64,000 nucleotides of DNA from Botryosphaeria dothidea. Its lineage: Eukaryota; Ascomycota; Dothideomycetes; Botryosphaeriales; Botryosphaeriaceae. The DNA lies in the NCBI GenBank assembly GCA_011503125.2, contig WWBZ02000062.1, forward strand, positions 2,604,001-2,668,000. Reading direction: 5' to 3'. Numbering within the stretch: position 1 is the stretch's first letter; each line of letters begins with the position of its first letter. Below, piece after piece: positions 53,725-64,000 of this stretch. The position numbers and the translations under genes were made by a program. Under the pieces are notes generated by a model. It was not told the origin of the DNA, did not search any database, and saw only the letters and a list, made by a program, of their open reading frames with translations.

Positions 53725-56700
53725 ATGGCCCCTCTAACGCGCGGTATGCGGTCTTTAGAGCTTCCCTCCGACCACAAAAGCAATATCGCAGAGATTCTAT
53801 CTCAAGTAAAGGTAAAGAACTGTTCTAAGAGTTCTAATACTTTAACTTATAATGTGTCGTGTAGCAAATTATTGAACAATTGAACTACTCAGCGATGGAA
53901 TTCGAAGGACAAAGTATCGAGGAGTTGGCACAGAAGCTCAAAAATTATGCGACAAAGCTAGTGCACAGTACCGGCGGTCTTATAAAGGCCATTGGCGATC
54001 AGAAAGCTCAGTCACGTTCTCCATCAGGATCAATATCGGTGCCTCAGCCAAAGCCAGAGTCGCGGCGGAGACTAGGACCGCGTCCTAAACCGCAACCGCG
54101 CCCCAAACCAGACCCGCAGACGAAGCCATCGACGCCAGAAGTGCTATCCAAATCGGGACCACAGTCAGTGCCAGAGTCGGAACCACAGTCAGAATCAGAT
54201 CCACAGTCAGAGTCGGAAGGGAAGCCGGAGCTCAGATTGCAAGAGATACCGAACATACACCCAGGATTCTATCGCGGGACAATTCAATTTGGGCTCCGCG
54301 AGATGCGCAAGGAGCTTGTGCCGACAATCCATAGAGTTATGGATGACTTCCCGGCCTGCAAGGAGCTCGGATTTTTCAAAGCGACTCTCGGCAAAGATGT
54401 GATGGAGGAAATAGCAACAACCAAGATCAGTCAATCGGTTCACACGGCAAACATCCAATCAGTAACAAAGTCGCTTCGTCTTCGCCCTACCCGTGAATTT
54501 CAGGGTAGCATTTCCACTATCGAGGTCCTGAGAGACTCGAGATCAAAGTTTGTTATCCCCCATCTCAGCGACGAGATATTTCGAGGAGAAGACCGGCAGT
54601 TCTTCTGTTCCGCGATACAAAGGGAGCAAAGTGAGACAGTCCGTTATTTAGTCATTCCCGCAGACTCCTCTCCATCTTGGAGAAAAGCTGTAGGACTGCC
54701 CGTCGAGTCGTACTTGGACTGTGGCGAACGCCTTCGGATGACATGCTCCGTGCTGTCAGGAATCCATTCTATATACGAGTACATCAGTGCCGATTCGCAT
54801 TCACCGACGGCCATGCATGTTAAAGATGGTTTCTTAGGGTCGATCAACGCTGTGTTTACAGGAGCCCCGAAGATCTGGCTATTTATTGCACCGAACCACC
54901 GGAGAATTTTCCAGGACCACATCAGACGATTGTTTCAAGATAGGATCCAAGAGTTCCGTGGAAAAGGGAAAAACGACAACTGCTCACAATTTGTCCGTCA
55001 TCTTAATCTCATCATCTCGCCTGATCTCTTAGATCGATGGGGGATAAACTACCATGCTGTTGCCTGCGCGGCGGGAGAGATCATTGTCACTCTACCGGAA
55101 ACATAACATTAGGTTCTTAACGTGGGTCCAAACTATGCCGAAGCAATTAATTTTGCAGTGGTGTTTGACTGGAAAGGTGTTCCTGCTGATTATCAGTTCT
55201 GTGCGGAGAGATGTCCCAATCAACCTCCAATCAAACCCGAAGACCTTTGCATCCCGCAAGAACTCCTTGATATTCCGGATACTCCTGGTAATGGCAGTAT
55301 TTCTACGGATTTTTCACTTCCCGAATCGGCTATATGCTCTGATCTGCATTCCTCCGACCCTGAGCCGAGTTTACCCGACATGGGCGGCCGTCTCACTCCC
55401 GGGCCTTACACTCCCAGCAATTTCGGAAGCGAGCAGTTCGATGATTTATTCAGCGAGACTTCACCTACGTCGCAACATCATTCTCCTGATGACCAGCATG
55501 GGCAATACAGAACACCGCCAAGTAGCTCTGAATCCAGATACAACCTCACACCTGGCTCTTCTACTAGCGGTTCTCATTCAACCCGGGCAAGCCAACCAGA
55601 AGTTGCTAGTACGCTGCCACCGCGTGGGCAAGTCACGGAGAGCCAACAATCTTTGAGTTCCGAACAGCCACTATCCATAAATCTCACGGTTGATGAGCTC
55701 CCCCAGCAGCGCACTGACTCTACGATTGAAAAAATCCGTCAGCTAGTCAATGAAGTTTCTCCCTTCGCTGAAGACTTCAATATCAACGCCTCATCTTTGG
55801 AATTATTCACTCCAGGAAAATGGCTTAATGATGAAATGATCATAGCCACCTTGCGGCTATTGCTTCCAGAAGGATGCGAGCCATGTATAGCCTCCCAGGT
55901 GACTGCAAATTTCCCCCGGTTCGGCCTTGCAGGAGAAGTCCATCAGATCGCCGAGCCATTGCCACGTCTTCGCCATAGACTGGCATCAACGCATCTTTTC
56001 ATTGCCTACAATGTTCAGAACGGGTCATTCCGATGTCGAGAGGACAGATCTGGGAACCACTGGACTTTAGTAGTCGTGGATATTGAAGGCTCGACAGTCC
56101 ACGTGTACGGTGTGGAGTTAGGACTCGAAGCAGAAGCGACGATGCTTGCAGACAATATTGGCAAATACGTCAACGAATATCGTGAACGGGAGTTGTACTT
56201 ACCTGCTATCACTTGGCATGAACCAATCCTTCAGCAAGTAAGTTTCTTAACTTCTTTGCTTAGCCATTACTAATTTATAGCTCTTTGAGCGAGGAATCAT
56301 GCCAGATGGCTACAACTGTGGCATAGCTGTGATTTCACGTGCTGAATCTTTCATGAATCCCAGTAGGGTCCTAAATGTACCAGCAAATACACCTGCGACT
56401 GCTCAGAAAGAGTTGTTTGACAACCTACGTCGCACCTATCTCGAGGCCTTCCAAAAACGGATTAGCCGTGTCCAGTCTGACGAGACTCTCAAAGGTCAGA
56501 TGGGCCTGTCATCTACGCCTGTACCTTCGACTGCGAGAAAATCAACGCCGTTACCAATCAAGAGAATGCAAATCAACACCCAAGATGAGGAGCGTCCCCG
56601 AAAGGCTATTAAGCCAACGAAAGCATCGTTTCTAGTAAGGAATACGGCAACTCCAAAGCCAAAAGCTATCGTACTACAGGAAAGTTCACAATGGCATGAT

Positions 56701-57736
56701 TGTATTCGCGCATGCGCGAAGGCCAAGAATCTTGATGGGGAGGGATTGGTAGAGGCGGTACAGCATGCTCCCAGCGGCCAGCCTTTGAGCATGGTGTTAA
56801 GAGTCCTTCAACTCATGTGTGAGGTGGCGAACGAGGACCTATTATTTAGGCTTCGGGCTACTCTACTAGCTGGGAAAGGGGACGTCCCCGTTACTAGTTG
56901 TCGTGATCCATCCTGTGTCACGTTGGCTAATCACTTTCGCCGTATACACGATTACGTTATCGCTCATCCACACTACTCGACTTTCCTTGCCTGGTTGGCG
57001 CAGATGTACTACTACGAAGAGTTTCAGCAAGTGTGCAGAGACGCTAGCGATATGATGGACAAAGCGAAGAGAGAGAGGGAAAAGGCCAAGAGATATAAGA
57101 AAAGGGGCCTTGACTTGGATTGTCGAGCTAATTTTGCCTTGGGCCATCTAGGCGAACACAATGGTACGGCAGAGGACCGTGTTAAGGCAGAAGTTTGCAG
57201 GATTTTGGGAGGGAAGGAAAAGTACTGGAAGCCTCTTGGTGACTACATCCGCCAGGGAGATATCCTGCACGGCCTGCTATCTTTTGACGGAGGAGACCGT
57301 AGCAACCCATACTGGCTCTTTCTACTACCTTTGTACGAAGGCTCTCGACATGTCGACCCCCTAGCAATACCACGGCCTCCAGTGCTGGATGTTCTGGAAT
57401 ACGATGCACCTGAGGTCTACGACAAGCTACGCAAGCCGATCACGAGCGCCGAGTAAGTCGTATTACTTGATTATAGGCGCAAGTACTAACGCTGTCAGTT
57501 TCTTCGATTTAAACAGAGACCTTGTAGGTTTCTTTGCACGACACCTGTTTACTGCACGGCCTGACCTTCGAGATACTGACCTAAGGGGGGTCGAGCGCTC
57601 GTGCCACTCTGAATACGCTATAGCTCTGGAGTATTTGCCCGAACATGATTTGAGGAGGACTATGCAGGTGGATATAAGCGCCTTGTTCACTGCAAAACCC
57701 GTTACGATGTTGCAAATAGAGCTAGAGGATGCTTAG
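53725..57736 (+). pseudogene. JmjC plus Ulp1-like (C48 peptidase) fusion gene, JmjC broken by two stops
   Basis: Exons 53725-53811, 53865-56237, 56281-57452 and 57499-57736; all three introns have GTAAGT/GTAAAG donors and keep frame (1290 codons). Residues 341-360 (SPTAMHVKDGFLGSINAVF) and GAPKIWLFIAP fit a JmjC double-stranded beta helix; the usual HxE/D reads H347-V-K-D. AGEIIVTLPE and VLNVGPNYAEAINFA flank the second iron His, but here the codons are TAA, CAT, TAG (55104-55112), so the His444 is boxed by two stops. A Ser/Pro-rich linker leads to a Ulp1 fold: LFTPGKWLNDEM (Trp682), NHWTLVVVD (His761), MPDGYNCGIAVI (Cys833); the third-residue Asp of the triad seems to be Gly in VYGVELG. A helical C-terminal region (WHDCIRACAKAKNLDG onward) is unrecognised. 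As it stands only the first 442 codons can be made. Confidence 0.7.
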
Positions 57737-58611
57737 ACTAATCGTTCCTTAATAAAATGACGATGACTTCTTGCCCCATTTGACTTGGTAGAGAAAATTT
57801 CACGCTTCGTTCGTTTTTTGGCATAGCTTGAAGGCTCGGCTAGGAATCCTGATTATGTCCCGCGTGATAAGACCTCGTAGTCGTCTGGTTACCTAGCTCT
57901 GATATAGCGCAGAAACGACGAGGGTGGGTGTTGGTTGCCCGTACCTCCGATGCCCGTAGCATGAGTGGTCATCCCGTTCCATCAATTCATGCCGGTAGCT
58001 CCTCGGCCATGCAGGACCGAGTGGAGTCAATTGCCGCAAGACACGTGTACTTCGTAGAATGTGGGGACAGCCATTTCCGCCATTTAATCCATTCTTCCCG
58101 GTCGCTCCTCGGAGCTGAGGTGTGGAGGTACTCGTACGAGCGGGGAGTCCGCCAGCGCTAATTTAATGAGACAGCCTATAGGATTGAAAACCGCCGCTGT
58201 TGGATAGGCAATCCACATTAAGGATTGCGTGACCCTGCAAATTGGCCCCGCTCGGTTACAATCCTAGCATGAGCGGGTGGCGAAAATAAATAAGCGAGGA
58301 CCAATTGAAGCAGCGCTTTGCCGCGCGGTGTTGCTCAGACCAACACCCCCGTCAGCTGCGAGTGCCCCGCTTCATCAGCCCACGATGAGTCACGCGCCGA
58401 AGGCTCACTAGTTCCACGCTGAACGTTGCACGGTTACTCGACGTCACTCGGCGCTTCCATATCAACAAGGATTTATCGCAAGCGTACGGAGTTGTCATCA
58501 TTCGTTAACCGCTTCAGCCACGCGGGAATTGCGATAATCCCGTGCACCATTGCGAGGGTCTCGGCCTGCCCTGACCTGCTTCCCGCCTCTGCCTGTGCCA
58601 GACCTCGCAGC
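57737..58611. other. Intergenic
   Basis: One 66-codon frame from an ATG at 57961 (VYFVECGDSHFRHLIHSSR) is possibly coding debris. The rest shows nothing. Confidence 0.4.
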
Positions 58612-59163
58612 ATGACTAGCAAGAAGAAGAAAAGCAAAGCCGATATCGAGAAAGAACTAGGGCTGACGGAGGAGAACGAGAATAACGATTCTCTTTGGGA
58701 AAGGTTCACTGTAAGAGTCCATAGAATAGGTGGCCTGCCTAGGCTGACGGTATAAAGACGGTCACCGCGATCGAGGCAGAAAAGGTCCTGTTCACTAACG
58801 AGTACTGGGAAGACGTCCCTATTCCCGAGAAGAGGACATGGGCCAATATTAGAGGCAAAGTCCGAGACAAGCTTTTCCAGGGAGTCAAAAACGCACTAGA
58901 ACATGAGGAATATTCCAACGGCAGACCACTCAAAGTCACTCGAACAGCCTTTGAGTGGAAAATGAAACAAGCAATCACATATCGCCTATCAGGTAAGGAC
59001 AGTCATCCCATGAAAATCATGTCGCTGATCTTGTGCGGACGATAAAGAGAGGCATGTCCGTCCCGGCGCCAATCCGCCAGACCCAAGCAACTCTCGCGCA
59101 TCCGAGTACTACGATCCTGTTTTAGAAGCCGCTCGCGAGGCTGATAGTGGCGGACAGATGTGA
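58612..59163 (+). CDS. Hypothetical small protein, three exons
   Basis: Exons 58612-58710, 58758-58992 and 59048-59163. Introns 58711-58757 (GTAAGA, CTGAC, AAAG acceptor) and 58993-59047 (GTAAGG) join in frame: 149 aa. If the second intron is retained, the frame ends at TAA 59043-59045. N-terminus Lys-rich (MTSKKKKSKADIEKELG), a possible nuclear signal. The middle (WANIRGKVRDKLFQGVKNAL, TRTAFEWKMKQAITYRL) is helical and basic. C-terminus acidic. No family recognised. Confidence 0.5.
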
Positions 59164-59583
59164 TGAGGCCTGCTGAGTGGTAGTTGATCCCTGCTTATTT
59201 ATAGGCTTAGAAAGGAAGCATCGGCATAATTATCCAACTTTGATTCTGTGGCTTAATGCACGAAAGAATGTCAGTAGCGACCGTGCGCTTAATGTGAACC
59301 ATATCCGCGGAATGCCGCTTCCTTTCCTCTGCGCCGCATTATAGTGTAAGTCAGGTAAGTGTGATTGAGAATTGGGGGCGAGCGCCAGTAGGTAGCGGCA
59401 CGGCGCAAGTTGCACCAACCGCAAGTCTAATGTGCCATGGTGTCTCGTCGCTATTATCTTTACGAGCGTCAAAAGACTGAATAAATGATTCTTAGACTGT
59501 GTATCTTCGAATGAGAGTTTCCAATTCTTCCTAATCACCATCTTCATCGTCTTCTCATTACTGATCATAACCTGATTTTTACC

Positions 59584-59901
59584 ATGGAAACAATGGCCAA
59601 AATCTCGAACCAGGAGGAGTGGGCATTCAATCACCCTGAAAAGCTCGAGCCTACAGACCTCTGGTATGACGACGGAGCTGATCACCTTATCATAGGGTTC
59701 TTTCGCGGTGGCGGGATGTTTGAGGTCACTGCCCCTGGGGCTCCTTTCCCAGAAGCTGTCGGGATTTTTACTTTTGGCCTCTCAGCTGTTCTCCATATGC
59801 AGCTTGTTCGGCTTGTAGCAGCAAAGGCACGAGACCAATTATACAGCTTTAAACGGAGCCAAAGGAGCCTGACCTCGTTTCTCCACTCCTGGACGATATA
59901 G
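59584..59901 (+). CDS. Hypothetical protein, possibly truncated by TAG
   Basis: Frame of 105 aa from the ATG at 59584, ending TAG at 59899-59901. The sequence GADHLIIGFFRGGGMFEVTA and GIFTFGLSAVLHMQLVRLV looks like one folded unit. After the TAG the same frame stays open for another 25 codons to TAA (WWRNDVGHFTEELSARKG). So this may be another gene cut by a CAG-to-TAG type change, or the true stop. No family recognised. The opposite strand 151-codon frame (59230-59685) overlaps only its 5' part and is likely a shadow. Confidence 0.4.
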   Translation: METMAKISNQEEWAFNHPEKLEPTDLWYDDGADHLIIGFFRGGGMFEVTAPGAPFPEAVGIFTFGLSAVLHMQLVRLVAAKARDQLYSFKRSQRSLTSFLHSWTI

Positions 59902-60552
59902 GTGCAAGAGAAGGTGTGGTGGAGAAATGATGTCGGTCATTTCACCGAGGAGCTATCGGCCCGAAAAGGAGTGGTTTAAACGGCAGGACCAATAATCCCT
60001 ACAGTACATATCACAGAGCAGGGCATCCAATAGTCTGCGACTGCACAGACAGTAGTGAGCCATTTACAGGCTTCTCCGAAACATACAAGGTTTCTCGAGA
60101 GGATTTCAAAAAGCCGTGGCATGAGAGTTTATAGTTACCTCGAAAAGAGATGATGAAACTTTCAGCACGCAGCCTTCTAAGACCTCGTATCTTTAGATTG
60201 TTTCGTAGGCAGCCGTCACGTCCGTGTACGCAAGCTGTAACAGGTTAGAGTTTGGAATCGCCCGATGCTCGCGAATCGGGCAACCTATGACTCATACTAC
60301 TCCTAATCTGCATAGTTCGTTTGATAGGCGGCCAGACAACAGCACTTCTTTGGACAGCGAAGGCTATGTCTCGCGTACCAAAACATCAACAAATAGTGAT
60401 CCTGAAGATTGCGCCAGCGTCGCAGCATTACGCCCGGAGTGGGGTTCTATCTATCCATTGTACTTATTTTTCTATTTATTTCCTCTCCGCTTGCCTTAAA
60501 TGCTTTCCTAGTACTGAACTTTCTACCATCCAAGACAGTGATAACCAGCGCT
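59902..60552. other. Intergenic
   Basis: Small frames at 60224-60499 and 60321-60587 run into the F-box gene start but in other phases. No motif. Confidence 0.4.
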
Positions 60553-61492
60553 ATGCGGACACGACAGAGCAGAAAGAAACAGGATAAGGCTAAGAAGAAG
60601 AAAGGTAGACGAAGTTGAGAGCACCACAGGACTGGACTAAATAAGAATTGACAGGAGATGATCGAAAGTCGCCAGCCCCTGACCCACCACGCCAATTGAC
60701 TAACCCTAAGGTAATCACTCCTATAAAATAACAGCACTAATCGCTAATCGATTTTAGACGTCAAGCCCTTTCATGAGCCTACCAGCTGAACTTAGACTCC
60801 GAATCTACGAGCATCTATCTGACGGCCCGACATTGGTATCGTTCCCTGGATTTCGAAACAAGAGAAACCATCTCGTCATCATCAAAATCCTCCTCACCTG
60901 CCGACTACTTTATCGGGAGTTTCTTCCAGTCGCCTACAGGGAGATAAACCTTGGAATACACACGCAGAGGTTCAAGGCTCATGTGGTTCCGCTCCATCAA
61001 GCATGGACCGGTAGCTTCACGTGGACTGGATCCTCCGAACCGGGCCAGCCGCCCGTTGAGTACCAAGGTGATCCGCTGTCATCTGAAGATCGATGGCCAG
61101 GGTTCACAAGGGCGTGTGGCAATGTTATCCGGAAAATCTCGATGAGATACAAGCAGACTTCTTATTTGAAAGAAACCTTGCAGGAAGTTGTTGAGTACGC
61201 GGAATCATCGATTGAGCGTTTCCCTAGACTTGATCTCCTCGACGTTCACATTATCATCCAGAACTGGGGGCCCGTAAAAAAAGACTTATCGGGCCTGAAG
61301 CACAGGGGAGGCCCAGATCCCGTTCAACTACTAGTCCAGTCTCTGGACGTCAAACTCCCACGTCAGCTCAAGATCAGTTTTTCATTGAATCAAGCAAGTT
61401 CCGCGTCTTGGACGTTTTGGGAAGAGACGGGAATTGATGGAACACGCGAACTTGAGACGAGGCTTCTGGCTGCACTAGAGACTATGCGCTGA
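60553..61492 (+). CDS. F-box-like protein with Lys-rich N-terminus
   Basis: Exons 60553-60604, 60655-60710 and 60758-61492. Introns 60605-60654 (GTAGAC donor) and 60711-60757 (GTAATC donor, CTAAT, TTTTAG) keep frame, giving 280 aa. A one-exon start at the ATG at 60773 is the fallback (239 aa). N-terminus MRTRQSRKKQDKAKKKK (nuclear-signal-like). FMSLPAELRLRIYEHL is an F-box opening; LVIIKILLTCRLLYREFLPVAY is its later part. The C-terminal part is not LRR-like. Likely SCF substrate adaptor; target unknown. Confidence 0.6.
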
Positions 61493-61759
61493 GAACGTAT
61501 TGGAAGCTTCTGCTCCTATTTGATGTGCTACTATTATTACTACGGCGTGTGGTTTTCTTCATTTACGTAGAGTCTCTCTCAGCTACATCAAAAGGATCCT
61601 CCGCTTTCAGGCCTATCACGCTTCCGTTCTGTTGGTACGGAAGGCAGAACCTTCCTCAGAAATTGGTTATCAATCCGTTTCCATGCGAAATTAGAGAGGT
61701 TTGAGCAATAGAGCGGCTGGCCAGCCAGCCTTCTCCCACAAGATGTCCTCGAAGTAACC

Positions 61760-63103
61760 TCAGATTATAAACAAAACACGAGTAAGAAATTTAGACTGAA
61801 GTACTTGCATCCCGCGTACTGAGCAGAACTGGATGGCTTCTTGTACCTTCTCTTGAAACCCGGGCTCAAGCCTCACCGTAGCCTGGATGACTGAAACTGC
61901 TTTTTTTGCTTCACGTACTATCTGAGCTATGGCGACATTCGGGTTTGCAGAAAAGGAGAGCTTGTAAACTGATCTCATCGCACCATGAAGATCCTAAGCC
62001 TTCGATTCAAAGATCATGCAGATAGAAAGCGATCCAAAACCTCTGAGATCTCCGATGGTCCCATCCATCAGCCAGTGCGGTCGACATACAACCACGTTTA
62101 ATTCGGGGATGACCTCTTTTGACACAGTCTCTCCTGACTGGAATAACCACCCGCCATTGTATGCCGATAAGTATAGGGATAAAGGTCCTTCCAACTGGAA
62201 TGGAGGTGGCATAAAGTCCATCATGATGGCTTGGATGTCACCTCGAGGTCCAGGGAGAATAAAATGATCGCCTTCCGCGATACTTCGGAAATCATCCAGC
62301 GTAGTCACCACGGGAAGTTGTGTCTGCATGGCCTTCGCGTTCGGGCTTTGTGGAGGCTCGACAATCTGTCCATCTGTAGCATCCTGATAATACTAGTTAG
62401 TCTGAGAGTTAGTGTCAACCAGAATCCCCTTATTTCTCAGGCAGCACTTGTCATTCAGTTCACTAGTTACTACAATCTCTCGAAGATTCTATCGGAGAAG
62501 AGGAGGGCATCAATTTGCCACTATTCATGCCCAATACCCTCGGATATCACTTCCTCGGATACACTCATTTCCTCGGTTATATCAGTTCAGATTCATGTAT
62601 TTAAGTCACGCTCGTTCCTTCTTTCGAAGGATAGGCAGAAGTACACAGTCAGAAATTCAGTTCTTTCTTCTGACCTCACACAGTTCAGGGCCTGAGGCCC
62701 ACCCACAGTTTGACAGTTAGCTTAAGAGAAGGATCAAGATTTCTCTTACCGAAGTCCTTTGTTGCGTGAGCTTATTGTTTGAGTCAAGGGATGGCACAGT
62801 CTGCATGCCGCTCTGATCCTAAAGTACTGTCAAATCGAGCTGTAAAGTGGTTCAGTCATTACTTATCTGGCCATTCTCAAGATAGAAGTCAACCTCCATA
62901 TTTTCACAGGGGCTCGCGGACAGCGTTTGCATGTACGGCGTTCCTTGGAACTGTAGAACAGTCTTGCCATTATCTGAATTAGTGTGGCAGCACACACTCT
63001 CATCGTCTCGCTCAGCGGGTTCCAACTCCAGAAAATTGATGACATGCCGTTCCTGATCGCCACTGGGCTTCTCCCCAAGGGTTGTGGTTTGCGGTGAACT
63101 CAT
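61760..63103 (-). pseudogene. Decayed paralog of the gene at 45035
   Basis: Exon 1 (63103 to about 62870) keeps FLELEPAERDDES, matching DLEPTQQDEE of the 45-kb gene. The last exon (from about 62390 to 61760) keeps LPVVTTLDDFRSIAEGDHFIL, LEGPLSLYLSAYNGGWLFQSG (cut here), VVVCRPHWLMDGTI and PNVAIAQIVREA. Damage: a TAG at codon after FESKA (61994-61996, where the intact copy has TAADYQG), an expected donor GTAAGT reading ATAAGT near 62864, and a 303-bp LTR sitting between the exons. The reading frame otherwise survives, so the loss looks recent. Confidence 0.7.
62413..62715 (+). mobile_element. Solo LTR, family A, with clean target duplication
   Basis: TGTCAACCAGAATCCCC to CAGTTTGACA, duplication GTTAG at 62408-62412 and 62716-62720. 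Homologous to 7351-7642. Contains GTATTTAAG as likely TATA box. Confidence 0.9.
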
Positions 63104-63757
63104 GGCAGTGATTCAATGGATAGACAAGATCAGGATCTGTCAGTAGAACACGTATGCTATGGACTTCCAAACGCTCTTTGAGGTCCTTTCAATGCATACG
63201 AAGACAATCTATCTGGTTTTCTTCATCGAGCTAAAACTTAGAGCTGCAACCAGAGCTGCAAGGCGAGCCTGTTAATACAAGGGAAAGCTTAGTGAGGCTT
63301 GCAACTGGGCGGCCCGAGCGTATGGCTCTCCATTTCACTGGGTCAGTTTGTAAGACCAACCCAGTCCGCCAACAAAGCCGATGTAGCCGCTACGACTAGC
63401 CGTATCTAGGGTGGTTCATGCTGCCCCCGCTGACTGCATCTTCATCGTGGCCCACGAATCTGACGTTGGTCACCTCTCATTCGATGAGCATTTGCATAAG
63501 TACAAGGCAGCTAAGAATTAGAAAGATATGGAATTGGCACATGATCTACAAATAGGATGTACAGGGGTGATTGCCACTAAGGGAATGAGTGAATCCCAGC
63601 TATTGTTTCGATACGGAATGTCCTAAATCGATAGAGAAGGATTGCTGCGACTATGGACGCCTAACGAAACGAACTAACCGGCCTCCTTATGCACATATTA
63701 ACGTGTGATACTGAGGTTACATACGAAATCCTGCCGGAAGAATGTCCTACGAGTAAC
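63104..63757. other. Intergenic
   Basis: No frame above 60 codons and no repeat match within the window; holds the former promoter of the decayed gene. Confidence 0.5.
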
Positions 63758-63904
63758 TGTTGATTGTTGATGAACAACGATGATCTATTGATGATTGGCA
63801 TGAGGAGGAAGGGCGTAGGTGGCCCACCCTCCTTATATACGTAAGTGAGTGACTAAGCTATCTGGTGTTGCAAAAGCAATATGCAAAACACGTGATTTCC
63901 TACA
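63758..63904 (-). mobile_element. 3' LTR of a minus-strand Copia-2-like element leaving the window
   Basis: Near-identical to the solo LTR at 44732. Just to its right, ACCCCCTTCG (63906-63915) is, on the minus strand, CGAAGGGGGT: a purine tract exactly where a 3' LTR needs one. So this is the downstream LTR of an element whose body continues past 64000. Confidence 0.75.
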
Positions 63905-64000
63905 CACCCCCTTCGCGTGATATCCGATCGGGCAGTGCGCGATAATCTGCTTGGTGTTGACCTTTAACAGTGTAAAAGGAACGTGATTACCGAAATATAT

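Noticed and set aside
54044..54256. Gly/Ser/Asp-rich minus frame
   Set aside because: Antisense of the Pro/Ser repeats in the JmjC-Ulp1 gene linker.
58473..58709. Minus-strand frame
   Set aside because: Antisense to the Lys-rich exon of the gene at 58612.

Overview
The window looks like genomic DNA of a filamentous ascomycete (Pezizomycotina). Genes carry short introns (about 41-86 nt) with GTAAGT-type donors and CTAAC/CTAAT branch points. Most transposon copies are riddled with TAG codons where the family has Gln or Trp, and TpA is enriched. This is what repeat-induced point mutation (RIP, C-to-T in CpA) leaves behind. I cannot name the species.

Layout. 1-1317 is the 5' end of a RIP-degraded Gypsy element on the minus strand, cut by the window edge. 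1318-3045 is a 5'-truncated LINE with an RNase H and zinc-finger end. 3.1-6.4 kb is a small gene island (two hypothetical genes, a Myb/SANT-like gene, a coiled-coil gene). 8000-19149 is one long LINE with a 15-bp target duplication. It has been invaded by a tRNA-derived SINE (9046-9664) and by a complete but dead Copia element (10948-16321). 20.7-23.1 kb holds a divergent gene pair, one member an intact FHA-like plus protein kinase gene. 24-27.4 kb holds solo LTRs, a gene split by one TAG, and dispersed repeats. 27.5-30.1 kb is an intact three-exon gene for an 825-aa Crinkler-type protein (P-loop NTPase plus PD-(D/E)XK-like nuclease). 32-37.6 kb has F-box, BTB and C2H2 zinc-finger genes; a solo LTR splits an exon of the last. 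37.9-40.6 kb is an FHA-pseudokinase gene broken by two TAG codons. 41-47.9 kb carries small spliced genes of unknown function. 48048-53452 is a second full-length degraded Copia element. 53.7-57.7 kb is a large JmjC plus Ulp1-like gene whose JmjC domain is broken by two stops. 58.6-61.5 kb has three small genes including an F-box gene. 61.8-63.1 kb is a decayed paralog of the 45-kb gene with a solo LTR inside it. The right edge is the 3' LTR of a minus-strand Copia-like element that continues outside.

Together this is a transposon-rich accessory region. Its host genes fall in expanding, fast-turnover families (Crinkler-like, F-box, BTB, FHA-kinase), and several of them show single TAG stops or LTR insertions caught mid-decay. 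Exon models are my own reading of splice signals and frame; no homology search was run, so family names rest on motifs.
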